Assembly (NCBI GenBank): GCA_011037195.1
Contig: JAAEAF010006777.1
Coordinates: 1-64,000 of the forward strand
Reading direction: 5' to 3'
Origin: Triatoma infestans
Lineage: Eukaryota > Arthropoda > Insecta > Hemiptera > Reduviidae
DNA length: 64,000 nt
In this document: positions 38,046-55,619 of the stretch, in pieces
Position numbering within the stretch: position 1 is the first letter of the stretch
Layout: every line of letters starts with the position of its first letter
The notes under the pieces: generated by a model
Told to the model about the DNA's origin: nothing
What the model saw: the letters and a program-made list of their open reading frames with translations, nothing else
The model's database searches: none
Program-made: the position numbers and the translations under genes

Positions 38046-38946
38046 AAATGAAGCAGGCTAACACGGAAAATGTCTCTGATGCTTTCCAGCTCTGCGGAAC
38101 CAACCACCACAACAATATAATATTTAATTCACTTGTTCTTTTTTTTTCTACAGTTTTAAATTAGGATAACTAGAAACTAGGAAAACAGCGTTATACTAGA
38201 ATAACTAGATAACACTAAGCATATACAATGCAGAAAAGTGGAGATAAACTTTAGCAGTATGGGATATGATAAGATGCATTTGTCAAATTCCTGCGGCGTA
38301 AAAAACTGCTCAACACATGTTTTTTCAGAATATTGGTGAAAAATAAATGAAAAATTCCCACTTCAGTGTTATGAGATTTACACTAATTAACTAGAATTAG
38401 CTAATTAGATTTATCTAATTTAGTTAAACCATATCTCTGCAAATTAAGGTTACCTATATAGAAATAAAGTACCGAGGTTATCTCATTGTAATATGTATGT
38501 GATAAGAGAATTAGTTTTTATAATTAGAATATAGTTAAAAATAAAAAAATGTGTTTTATAAAAACAATGTGTTCACGTTACTCGCCATTATTTAATAAAA
38601 AAATTAACAAAAAGAAGCCTGGAGTTTTTCGAAACCCAGTTAGTAAATAAAATTCAAAATCTTAGTGATAGAAGGGTAAAAAAAAAAAACCTAATGAAAG
38701 ACAGTAGGTAAATTCTACAAATACTTTAGGCATTACAATTTCATTTTAAATATATTTAATTTTTTGTTTTTAAGTAACTTTGTGATGACACTGACGATCG
38801 CTGTGTCGTCACTAAAATTCTATCGCTAACGCGTTTCACAAACGAAAATAATTTCGCTTTTCTTACAGTGATGTTTTTTTTTTTTTACCCTATTCAGTCG
38901 GTAATATCTAAGTATTTTTTTTGAAAAAGGAAGAGTTCAATTTCCT

Positions 38947-45273
<6,327 letters not shown>

Positions 45274-46595
45274 CTGAAATTGAAGAAAGAAAAAAAAAAA
45301 TCAGATTAATTGTTGTTCATCATTTCCATATTACTTATACTAAATTACAGACAGCTAAACAGTTTTGATAGCTAGGTTTATTAAAATAATTTAGGAAAGA
45401 TCCCCATCGATGAATATAGTGAGTTAAATGAGTCCATTTGGAAGAAATAAAGAAAATAGTGTATATTTCAATTCTGTTTTTTTTTTTTTTTTTTACTTTC
45501 GCTTATCGCTGAAAAAAAAGGACCCCAAAACGTGTATTTCTAGTGAAAACTCAATTCCGAAATTCTAGCATATTCACAATACTTTCTCTTACCCAGGAGT
45601 AGGGAGGAGAAAGTAAAAAATCCACTTTCTTATGTGAAAATAACTTTTTTTTATAAATATAAAAAATTTTGATGGAATAGCAATGAATGGAGGAGACATT
45701 GATTCAAGATAATTATATTTTGGAGTTCTGTTTGAGACAGGTATTTAATTTATTTATTTTTTTTGAGATGTTATGACAGGTGGGTTGGGTTTCCTTTTTA
45801 AGACATAGAATTAGGGGAACAACAATGGCGAATTAAAGAGTTAAAAAGAAAGGAATAGAAGAGAAGAGTAAATGAATGTACATATATATATATAACTCTG
45901 TGCTAGTGTGTTTTATACTTGGAGAGAATCACAGCAAAGTGGAGTGAACGAAAAGGCCGCATGGTTGGAATATTCAGTGGTAACATGTGGTACGATAGTT
46001 AAAGGAACCTCTCTTTTCAAAGGCAAAAGAACGGTGCTGGCCGACTATCATTCTCTCTCATTCTTATTCAGTCTCTCTCTCACTCTTCCAACTTCTTTTC
46101 ATACCACTGTTAAGAAACTTCCAAGATAATCGTAGTGGCTGTTAAAATCGCGATCATTCCATAGTTATTACAAAGGCGAAAGCCTTTTTCTGTTCATCTT
46201 TTATTTATTTTATTTTATTTTATTTTCCTTTTATATTTTTAACTTATAAACCAGGGAGAAAAACAAAACAAATATTCTATAGATTTTTTTTTTTTTAATC
46301 CTATAAAAACTGTTGGGAAGATACCAGAGTAGTGGGGAAACTCATCATCACAGTGCCCTCGTACTGGTGGTAGTTGGAAGCAGATCTTCAAAGTGGGGGG
46401 GAACACTTACAAAACAATGCAATACAGAGGCGCAATCCGAACTCATCGCTCAATGTCCCTTTCTAATACGTGATCTGACTTGACCTGTCTCTAGCTTGTG
46501 GGATACCACACTACTGGTTTCAATTTCTTTCTGCACCAGCTGTATTATTCTAAACCGACATTTTTCATAATACTCTAAAACTATAAAATTAATTA
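45274..46595. other. Upstream of the Frizzled CRD exon
   Basis: It should be intron or 5' region of the Frizzled gene. At 45490-45620 lies a minus-orientation HINE-like end with GAGAAAGTAAAA. Around 45900-46200 is a CT/GA-rich patch. At about 46395-46500 a plus-strand frame reads CNTEAQSELIAQCPFLIR, a possible LINE C-terminus. No N-terminal CRD exon could be read on the minus strand. Confidence 0.35.
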
Positions 46596-47255
46596 TTTTT
46601 TTTACCTTCTCTTACTGTTATAAAATGAAGTATTATGATCGTGTCAAATTTTTGAAATTGAGTTTTCATCGAACTTACATGTTTTGAGGTCACCTGAGAG
46701 AAAAAAAAACAGACTAAACATTCACACGACTTTCTCTTCCTATGGTTAATACAATTATAAAATTAATAAAATTTTCTTTAAACATTGATTTTTTTTTTTT
46801 TTTTTTTTAGAAGTCTAAATATAGAAGGGTGAGGTTATTTGCTGGTTACTGCTAACCTACGGCTCAGGCATTCATTTCAATGTAGTTACATCTTACTCCA
46901 TAAGACAGCGTTAATAGCATTGAAAGAACTTCAATAAACATTTGAGTGCTACAAAATTATTTAAATAAAAGTTATAAAATTTCATCTGTGCAGGTCAGTA
47001 TTCAAATTAATGCAAACATTTACTAAAATTTATAAGTTTGAACAAAATTGATCACTTAAACCTATTAAACTGCAGTAAGAGGAAATATTGCAATCGTGTC
47101 AGGTTTTTGAAGTTGAGTTATATGTTAAATACTATTTTGAAGTTTTCTGAGAACGATGGTTTATGTGTATGTACAAAAACATTTCAAAAACAAAAAAATC
47201 ACAGTAAGCTCACACTTGATATTCTTATTTCTCTCCAAAAAAGATTTTGTAAATT
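46596..47255 (+). repeat. Two old HINE-like fragments
   Basis: 46605-46720 (CTTCTCTTACTGTTATAAAA, ATGATCGTGTC, GAGTTTTCATCG) and 47070-47250 (AGTAAGAGGAAATATTGCAA, TCGTGTC) are both the hairpin-end third of the repeat. Poly-T separates them. Confidence 0.55.
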
Positions 47256-48720
47256 GGAAATGCTAACTGTACAGATTTAATCATATTTCTTTTGTTTGAA
47301 ACGTTTTAAAGTTTTGTACAATTAAAAAGTAAATTAGGGATTACTACTAATTTATCTGGATGGCATTAAATTTTAAATTATATAGGTTTGTTCAATATTT
47401 AGGCACACGGGTTCTGGATTTCAATATAATGGATTCAACTCCAAAACTGTCTTATGCTAAGTGTCCACTTGTGACAAAATAGTGTCGCGACTAGTCTCGA
47501 GATTATTGTCACAAGTGGGTAAGGGCCTGAGAACAATCTCGGAGACAAGCCCGCGCAGGTTTCTGAATCAGAGAGCGAGAGCGTACTGTCACAAGTGGAG
47601 ATGTTCATTTCTGCCTCGTGACTCAGCCTCCAGAATTCAGTCAGCGTTTGAAGATTTTCTCAGCTCTCGCAGATTTGATTTCATTATTGTGTGTATTTTT
47701 CATTTTTATTAGTATTTCGGTTAATTCTTTTTTTTAACCTTCCAATAGGCGCGCATATGAATGCGACATGAAAAGACGCAGAGTATCTGAGAGATACATC
47801 AAGTAATTTCAAGTGATTATGTTCAGTTTAATCCAAATTTTGCGAAATACAGGTGTATGTTAAAAAAATAGAAAACGCACCATTATCAATTTCGATGTTT
47901 CTTTTGTAAATAAAACACAAATACAAAAAAAAAAAAAAAAGTTGGGGAAAAAAAATATATTTTTTTTTGTTCAATTTTACACTCTCAGATTTAAGTTTAA
48001 ATACGTAAAAAACAAACTACTCTGAACATAATTTTGTAACCAAACTGTATTGTACAGGCGACTGCCTAAAACAATTATTTAAAAAAAAACTACATTTTCT
48101 GCATTTCGCAATCTTATACCTCAATTATAAAAGCTATGGCCTGACGCGAATCCATTAGGAAAGAAGAGATAAAAATAAACAAACTGCAATCAAATAACAC
48201 AACTGACTGCGATTAGACTCTCACGTGGACACAAAATATTCTTGGTCTCGAGACTGCAAGGAAAATTCTATATCGAAAATTTGACACGATTACCTACCTC
48301 AAACAGCAGTTATGGAAAGTAAAAAGGATTAACTAGCATTACCTTGAAGGTTCTCCTCCAACCTCAAGCAGACATGGAATGAGTTAATTTCGATGGTTTT
48401 GTTTTATTCGTTGTTTGAGAGACCTACTTTTTTAATATTGAAAAAAAAAAACGGGAAATGATGTGTACCGTTCACATCTATAACTCGATCACGTATATAC
48501 TGTTTTTTTTTTGTGAGAACTACAATATCGAAGTTTCTTTTGGTCACTTTTAAAATAGTTTATTTTGTGCAAAAAGAAATTGAAGGCATATTTGGTCTGC
48601 ACTATAGTGGTTACCGAGAAATGATTCTTACAATACAATAGAGATAACGTTCACTAGTGTAACCTGTCTTTTTACTACCTTCAATTATATAACTAGAGAA
48701 ATCAAAGTATACACTTTAAC

Positions 48721-48754
<34 letters not shown>

Positions 48755-49355
48755 AAATATAAGTATTATCTGAAAAGGAAGATATTTATTGAAAATATTT
48801 ATTGCTAACAAAATAACAATAATAAAGAGAAAGGCGAAACAGACTCTCTTTTTGGACCGTGGGAGTGCTGTATAATGTCTGAGGCGGAATATTAGTTACG
48901 GTGCCCGTGAAATCTGCTACGGTGAAGTGTTAAGGATAGCGTGTCCTTGGGGCAGCAGAGTATAAAACCATTTGGTTTGTGTCTGAAGCTTTAAAGGCAT
49001 TAACAATATGTAATGCTAGTTCGTTCTCACAAGAAAATATCTTTAAAAAAAAGAAGTTTACTCTCTTTGATTTCATTAAAATTATATAAATCTTTAAAGA
49101 GCCCCTACGAAAGAAGGTTAATTTTTCTTGAACAATTCAAGAGGAAGCGTGTAACTTGACTTCATTTAATGTTTGGCCTATCTTGGTACTAGTTACGAAT
49201 TATCTTATCCAAAAAATTACAAATATATTCTTCCATAGAAATATCTGAAGGAAATAATGAATATACCAAAGTTCAATTTAAAACATACTCTAGTCTATAC
49301 CAAGAGAAACAAGATATGATAATATGGAGTAAGTTAGCAGCAATCGTATAAAAAA
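47256..49355. other. Intergenic, possible small DNA-transposon debris
   Basis: At 47457-47540 and 48210-48260 there are GTCCACTTGTGAC / CACGTGGACAC and CTCGAGA motifs in opposite orientation, which could be ends of a MITE of about 800 bp, but the arms are too diverged to be sure. Long T-run at 48721-48749. Nothing coding. Confidence 0.3.
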
Positions 49356-50123
49356 AATCTGTTGTGAAAACCACACAAAACTTTCTCTTACTCCAGATCT
49401 CAAAATTATAATTAAAAAAATTTTACAGTTTGTGTACCAAATTTAATGAAATTCGTCGAAAACTGAAAAAACTGTCCATTAAAAGTGCACTTCCGGTTTA
49501 CTAATTTTCTTGAAACTTGGAATTTTGGCCATCTATTTATTTCTAATTAATTTTGTTTGGATGATGGAATTGTATAATCAACTATGATAGCACTTTAGAG
49601 AAAAACATGACCCCACCCCTCCTCCGAAAGTGCCCTTAAATGAATTTTCCCAGAGATATGTTTTTAATAAAAATTATAGATCTTTGTATGTTTAGTTGAT
49701 ATAAAAAGTTTCAAGAAAATCGTCGGAGCTATTTTGGAGAAAATCGTGCAAAAGTGAAAAAAATCATTTAGTAAAGTGGTAATATAAACGCACTTCCGGT
49801 TATCCGCGATTTTTTTGAAACTCGAAATTTTAACAACGTATTTTATTGTAATTAACATTATTTAGATGACAGGATTGTCTAAATTAACTGAAATAGCACT
49901 TTAGATGAACACCGAACCCCATCCCTCCCCCAAAAGTGGCTTTAAATGAATTTTCCCAGAGAAACATTTCAAATAAAAGTTATAGCTCTTTGTATGTCTA
50001 GTTTATATCACAAGTTTAAAGAAAATCGTCGGAACCATTTGTGAGAAAAACGCAAAAAAGTAAAAAAAAAACAACAAGTAAAGTGATACTTCCGGTTGAG
50101 GTATTTTGTAGTTCTTCCGGTTC
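49356..50123 (-). mobile_element. HINE/DINE-1-like element, copy 3 (partial)
   Basis: Minus orientation: starts TCTGTTGTGAAAACCACACA, ACTTTCTCTTACTCC, and runs through two monomers with the C-rich patch and ACTTCCGGTT. It breaks off in CCGGTTCAACTAAACAT, where a SINE has inserted. Confidence 0.7.
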
Positions 50124-50133
50124 AACTAAACAT

Positions 50134-50566
50134 GTAGATTGTTGTAGGGATTATTGCACTGCGACCTGAAAGATCTATTGTGCTCCCCGGAGCACTCTCC
50201 AATGCACAACCGGCCTCTAACCACAGACAACACTACCCATCACCGGACAGTGAGTTGTAGAGGCTCCTAGGAAGAGAAAATCTAAGGGCAGCATGCTGGA
50301 TTCGAACCTGGGACCTCCGCGTTGCTTGTCTAGCGCGCTACCACTGAGCTAATCCCTTCCTTCTCCCTTAGCTTTCGCCTATTAACTGGGGACGGAGACC
50401 CTAGTTTGTGTACTGTGTTTGTCCTTGTCTGTAAAAGTGTAGAGTGGACGCAGTTTAGAGTATTATTTACTGTTCTGGCGAAGTGCATGGATTACTGAGC
50501 TGTGGTAACCCGTGGGGTCGCTAATCACCAAGTAACTGCATGCAACAGATACCCCTTGTGGGCATG
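50134..50566 (-). mobile_element. tRNA-Ala-like SINE, flanked by a 10-bp target duplication
   Basis: On the minus strand it has the Pol III A box TAGCTCAGTGGTAGCG and B box GGTTCGAATCC; the anticodon-loop region resembles tRNA-Ala (AGC). About 190 bp precede the tRNA part and a 3' part follows with TTTCAGGTCGCAGTG. AACTAAACAT occurs on both sides (50124-50133 and 50567-50576), a clean target-site duplication, so the insertion is fairly recent. Homologous to 59454-59897. Confidence 0.85.
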
Positions 50567-50591
50567 AACTAAACATATAAAGATCTAGAAC

Positions 50592-50795
50592 TTAGAGACA
50601 TTTTTCGTGGTAGCCTGCTTCATTTTAGTGTATAAACTAAATTTGCTCTGTGCAAGTCTGTGTTGTCACATTGTCTGAATAACGCATCCTGAAAATGGGC
50701 GACGCCCGAAACCGGTCGGTGACTACTAAATGAAGCAGGCTACCACGGAAAATGTCTCTGATGCTTTCCAGCTCTGCGGAACCAACCACCACGAC
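50592..50795. mobile_element. Fold-back element with hammerhead-like arm, copy B
   Basis: AGAGACATTTTTCGTGGTAG, CCTGCTTCATTTTA at the left is mirrored at the right before ATGTCTCTGATGCTTTCCAG and ends near CCAACCACCACGAC. It is flanked by AAGATCTAGAAC (50580-50591) and AAGATCTACAAC (50796-50807), differing at one base, probably a 12-bp target duplication. It lies inside HINE-like sequence. Confidence 0.8.
50681..50726 (+). ncRNA. Hammerhead-like core, copy B (mutated)
   Basis: GCATC, CTGAAAA, GGGC-GAC-GCCC stem, GAAACCGGTC, GGTGAC. The CTGANGA box has lost its G (CTGAAAA), a position essential in hammerheads, so this copy should be inactive. Confidence 0.45.
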
Positions 50796-51000
50796 AAGAT
50801 CTACAACTTGTATTTAAAACATTTCTCTTTCTAGGAAAATTCATTTAAGAGCACTTTTAGGGGAGTGGTGAGGTTATTTTTCTCTAAAGTGCTAACATAG
50901 TTGATTTTACAGTTCTATCATTCAAACAAATTAATTAGAAATAAATAGAAAGCCAAAATTCCGGTTTCACACCAGATTTTTTTTTTCTCTCGAAAACGGC
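50796..51000 (+). repeat. HINE-like end, plus orientation
   Basis: Continues GATCTACAACTTGTATTTAA, the G-rich patch, CTAAAGTGCTAACATAG, and finishes TTTCACACCAGATTTTTTTT. The orientation is opposite to copy 3, so two copies met here before the SINE and fold-back insertions. Confidence 0.6.
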
Positions 51001-51409
51001 TCAAACGATTTTCTTTAAAAGGAGAACGCTAACTGCACAAATGTGAGCTAATTAGTTTTACTTGAAATATTTTTCGTCAACATTTATTTTACAGTATTCT
51101 GTGTAATCAGCGGTGTTAATTTTTTTTTCTGGGAGTGGGCGCATCAAGTTCTACGGTTATTAGCGCCTTCAAGTTCATTAATTTATTGCATTAGCAAAAT
51201 GGCGAGTTTTCTCACACACTTATTTTTTTTATTTTTCAATTCCATATCATTGTAGTAAGGACAATATGAAAATTTAAAAATCCAGTGTTTATTTAAGCTC
51301 TTAAGATAACATTTTATTTTTCAATTATAAATTTGGATGATTTTTTTTATTTCTTATAATTCTAAGCAATGCCATTTTGATTTTTCATATATATTGAAAA
51401 AATCTGTTT

Positions 51410-52135
51410 TAATACACTCACACAACTTTCACTTATTTCAGTTTTCAAACTTGTGATTGCCAAATTTTATAATTAGTATATCAAATTTAATGAAATTCGT
51501 CGCTGTTTATATGGAGAAAATCACAAAAATTAAAAAATACTTCCTAGTAAAAAGGCACTTCCGGTCATTCAATTTTTTTTCAAACTCGGAATTTCAATAA
51601 CATATTTAATTCTAAATAATATTATCTAGATAATAGAATTGTATAATAAACTGAAATAGCACTTTAGAGGAAACCGTAACCCCACGCCCCCTCCTCAAAA
51701 GTACCCTTAAATGAATTTCTCAGAGAAATATTACAAATAAAGGTTGTAGCTCTTTGTATGTGTTGTTGATGTAACAAGTTTCAAGAAAATTGTTGGAGCC
51801 ATTTTTGAGAAAAACCGAAAAAAGTAAAAAAAAATTAACTAGTAAAGTGGTATTTCCGGTTGTGGAATTTTTATAGATAACCTACCGTCAGATTCCATGG
51901 TGATACCTAAAACGGAATATTAAGTTTGAACTTTCTACGGTTTTTCGTTTTTGAGCTATGCTGTTCACATGCATATATACACATACATACACACACACAG
52001 ACCATTTTCTAAAAACCACTTCTTTGGACCTAGGGGACCTTCAAAACGGATTATTTCCGGTGAAAACAAGATATCGGAAATTTAACACGATTACAAAACT
52101 TCCTCTTACTAGGAATAAGAGAAAGTAAAAATTCT
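51410..52135 (-). mobile_element. HINE/DINE-1-like element, copy 4
   Basis: From AATCTGTTTTAATACACTCA through one main monomer, a (CA)n microsatellite (51964-52002), and the end CTTCCTCTTACTAGGAATAA, GAGAAAGTAAAA at 52095-52130. Same strand as copy 3. Confidence 0.7.
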
Positions 52136-53375
52136 ATAAGTTAATTAAAAAAAAATCACAGAAAAAAAAGGCTTATTTTTAAATTCATAACCGATGTAAT
52201 TAGCGATAATAAATTCATGAGGAGCCCGTCAATAATGTGGCAGCCGTAAAACTTAGCTCGGTTGGTTGGCCCCATTTTGAACTCCAGCCGAAAGTAATTT
52301 ATATTCATCTTATGGCCTTTCGGCCATATTAAAGAAAACTAGAAAAAAATAAAAATAAATAAAAAATTTGATTTGTATCTCATCTACTATGAGATCTTTT
52401 AAATGATATGAATATACATATTATTTAACAGACTCTTTTAGTGTTAACAGACCGTAAATATGATTGTAATATGGTCTGACGACTTAGATATTGGGAGAAT
52501 GTCAGACTGTGGGACACTGATGTGGAGCGATATATGTATATCTTTCTCTCCCTTTTAAGTAGTAAGTTGTAACATAAAAAAATTATTTGTCGAATTATTA
52601 ATTTGATAATAAATATTCTTAGTAGTTTTTAAATTACATTATATAAAATAAATTTCTTCGTATTAACTATTGTTTATACGAGTAATAATAAAGTACAAGT
52701 ATCATTTTAAGAGTATTTCAGAATTTAGTGTGTAGCTAAATACTTATTGACTCCAATTCGAAAGACCTTATTTCCAATAAATATTGCAAATTCGAAAATC
52801 AGACAAAGCTAGGAAAAAGGCTATGATCGGTATAAGTTTCCCCGGTACAAGATGTTGAAATAAGAGAACAATAAAAGTCAAGATTAATTGGAAATCTGTT
52901 TGAAAAATTCCCACGAGCTTCCTGCAATTTTACTTTTCACACACATACAGACTATATTCTAAAAACTATTTTTTTTTTTTTTTACTCAGATGACATTAAC
53001 ACGTGTATTTCCGTTGAAAACTCAAATTTCGAATCTGTCTCAATCGCAATCTGTTATTAGTAAGAGAAAGTAAAAATGTGACAGGGTTTTTCAAAATTAT
53101 CACTCAAATTACATTTTTTTTTTTTAAATACTGATGCCGAAAATTTATTAACATTCAATAGTATAACAGCGATAAAATCAGCTGATTGTGCCAGTGTTCA
53201 GGTTTAGTCCATTTACTATTATTATAACCTTTCATTTATAACTTAATATTCTGTTTTGCTATTATATAAATCTATTCGAATAATTTATAGTACTATAGAT
53301 CGTTTAATAAAAACATTTTGTGAGTTCTATCAATATCGTTTGATAGTTTTATAAAAAATTCCATATTCACCAAAA
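52136..53375. other. Upstream region of CCDC61
   Basis: AT-rich; a minus-orientation end fragment of the HINE-like repeat at 52925-53075 (GTATTTCCGTTGAAAACTCA, TTAGTAAGAGAAAGTAAAA) lies about 300 bases before the start codon. No core promoter element could be assigned. Confidence 0.45.
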
Positions 53376-54719
53376 ATGTCAGTAATTGAAAGTGATGAAA
53401 CGCCTTATCTAGTTACAAATTATACATTTGATAGGAAAGATTTTCTAATAAAAATGTATGTGAAAGGTAATATACTTAAATTAAGTATCATTGACAACAC
53501 TACATCAGAGAAATGGGTGTGTTCGTATAATGCTATGTATATAGAAGAATTGACACGTAGAACAGGTAACTATAAAAAATTCTCTATATTCGTAACCATG
53601 CTCAATTCTGGTATATTAAGAACAAATAGTTGTGTTCGAATTGAATTATTAAATCATAGAGATTTAATAGCTTTGAGTGATAGGCAAAAACATGTTACAA
53701 CCTCGCCTACAACAGAAGAAGATACACGTAAATATCTGATACTTATTTATACAGTAGAATTTGATAAAATTCATTATCCATTACCATTGCAATATTGTGG
53801 CATGCCAAATCCAAGAATTCTACAAAAAAGAATCAATTATTTAGAAAAAGAAAAACGTAGATTAGAAGAGGAATTGGCACAAACTTCCTGTAATAAATGT
53901 GCAACACAATTGCCAGCCTTACAAAATAAAATAATAAAATTAGTGCAAGATAAGAAATGTTTGGAAGATGAAGTGAAATGTTTAGCAGCGGAATTGGGTA
54001 GTAGATACAATTCTGCACATTATACTCTGACGAAAAATATACCCTCTTCAAATATGTGCCATGAAGAACGATTTCATTTACAAGAAAAAATAAAAAATTT
54101 ACAAACAGAAAATTTAGAATTAACTAAAACTATAGAAATTTTGGACAAAAAACTTAACCAAACAACTAATATCAATAAGTGGATACCTGAACAGAGAAAA
54201 TGCCAGAAATGTAAAATATCACAAAAAGAAGTTGCTACACCTATTCCTAAAAGTACTAATGTGCCGAAAAATATAGCTACACCTATTCCTTCATCGTCCT
54301 TAAGAAATGCATCCTCTAGATCATCCGCTTCATCGGCTAAACCAAGTTCAAAAGGACGTAAATGTATACGTAAAAAAAGTTTTAGGAAATCTGATCGTGA
54401 AGTTAGTTCCACTTCAGGATGTGAAAGTAATGTGGAAACGAATAATAATAATAATAATCAAAGAAAAATTCGAAAAAACAACAGTGTAAGAAATGCCTTG
54501 TTGAAGTCACCAAACATTACTAGGAAATCAAACTCCAGTAGTAGACAAAGAAGAAATTCTGACACAGGTGGTGAAACAAAAACAGATTATGCAACAAACA
54601 GAACACAACAAAACAACATTCTCAGTCCAGAAGAACTGAGCCAACAGATAAATGCTTTAGTACAAGTTGTTGAATCTTGGTCAAGGAATTTGTGCAATTG
54701 TTATCAACAATCAAACTAA
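53376..54719 (+). CDS. CCDC61: CCDC61/VFL3 centrosomal coiled-coil protein, 447 aa
   Basis: Member of the SAS-6/XRCC4-fold family that acts at basal bodies and centrosomes (VFL3 in algae and ciliates). Residues about 15-145 form the globular head; the most telling stretch is RKYLILIYTVEFDKIHYPLP at about 128-147, nearly identical in CCDC61 of vertebrates, with EELTRRTGNYKKFSIFVTML before it. Residues about 155-275 are coiled coil (LEKEKRRLEEELAQ...), and the C-terminal 170 residues are basic and Ser/Asn-rich, including a run of six Asn. The frame is open from the first Met with no intron. The head starts 14 residues after this Met, so the start is sensible. Vertebrate proteins are somewhat longer. 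Insect function would be in sperm or sensory-neuron basal bodies by inference. Confidence 0.92.
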   Translation: MSVIESDETPYLVTNYTFDRKDFLIKMYVKGNILKLSIIDNTTSEKWVCSYNAMYIEELTRRTGNYKKFSIFVTMLNSGILRTNSCVRIELLNHRDLIALSDRQKHVTTSPTTEEDTRKYLILIYTVEFDKIHYPLPLQYCGMPNPRILQKRINYLEKEKRRLEEELAQTSCNKCATQLPALQNKIIKLVQDKKCLEDEVKCLAAELGSRYNSAHYTLTKNIPSSNMCHEERFHLQEKIKNLQTENLELTKTIEILDKKLNQTTNINKWIPEQRKCQKCKISQKEVATPIPKSTNVPKNIATPIPSSSLRNASSRSSASSAKPSSKGRKCIRKKSFRKSDREVSSTSGCESNVETNNNNNNQRKIRKNNSVRNALLKSPNITRKSNSSSRQRRNSDTGGETKTDYATNRTQQNNILSPEELSQQINALVQVVESWSRNLCNCYQQSN

Positions 54720-54766
54720 ACAATTTATTTTTCTGTTTTATGATTTCTGTTTTAACAATGAAATAT

Positions 54767-54772
54767 AATAAA
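54767..54772 (+). terminator. AATAAA polyadenylation signal of CCDC61
   Basis: AATAAA is 48 bases after the CCDC61 stop, followed by a T-run. Confidence 0.6.
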
Positions 54773-54822
54773 AGATTTTTTTTTTTAAATATGTTTATTA
54801 TTAAATAATAATTATTTTTCAG

Positions 54823-54874
54823 GCGGACCTTAAGTCCAATTAAGGATAGGATGTTCGAGGACGGAGAAGTCTAG
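54823..54874 (+). other. Possible small exon after CCDC61
   Basis: After TTATTTTTCAG, the frame with a split first codon reads RTLSPIKDRMFEDGEV and then TAG. It looks protein-like, but no CCDC61 donor in the right phase was found, so it may be chance or the last exon of a transcript starting elsewhere. Confidence 0.2.
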
Positions 54875-55619
54875 GAAAAGTAAGCAACGTTTCTTTATAG
54901 ATCTTTACAATTAAAAAACATTTTTGTATGTTACTTGTAAAACAAATTTTTTTAAATACCAATCATTATTTTCACTGCGAAAACCTCAAACAACATGACC
55001 CAAAAAAAAACTCTAAATATTTTTGACATTCGGCTATAGCATAATGGCATGCAGAGAAATAAATGGATTCCTCGAAGGCCGGTCTTAAAAGCAGCCTACA
55101 GGCAAATAAAAGAGATACTTCTCCCCCACATTACTAAACACTGAGATTCTTCTGATCAGTGGTAGTCTGTAATTTTTAGGCGCCTCTTCTTCCATTCTTT
55201 GCATAACAATTAACTTTATATCACCATAATTATTCTGATTCACATGACAACAACAGATATTTTTCTTTAAATGTATTTGGTAAAAAAAGAAGTATGTATA
55301 TTGAAAATGATGTAAATATTTATATTGAAATTGACTTTATAGTAGTAATTCTTTCTTAAACTTGCTAAATTTGTAGCAGAGCTTGGGATTATATTACGCT
55401 GGTAGGCATCTTTTGGCTCAGGTAGTCATTTTAATGTAGTTACATTATAGTCAAAAAAGACTACGCCTATAACATTGAGGGAAACGCCACAAATTCCGCA
55501 GAACCTCCTCAATTAATTTTTTTTCAGAAATATGTTACAACTAAAAATTTTATATCTGTGCACGTTCATAGTTAAACATTGTTAAAAATATAATATGGTT
55601 TTCGAGAAAATTCCAAAAT
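54875..55619. other. Intergenic, nothing recognised
   Basis: AT-rich, short frames only. Confidence 0.35.

Larger units (their letters stand above)
37840..38110. mobile_element. Fold-back element with hammerhead-like arms, copy A
   Basis: Left arm AGAGACATTTTCCATGATAG (37855 on), GCCTGCTTCATTTTGTGGTC... is mirrored by its complement ending in ATGTCTCTGATGCTTTCCAG near 38090. The loop is about 70 bases. The same terminal sequences bound the elements at 50592 and 62880, and the TTCCAGCTCTGCGGAACCAA end is shared with copy B. No protein is encoded. Confidence 0.85.

Noticed and set aside
53833..54412. Minus-strand frames of 72 and 112 codons
   Set aside because: Shadows of CCDC61; no family resemblance.
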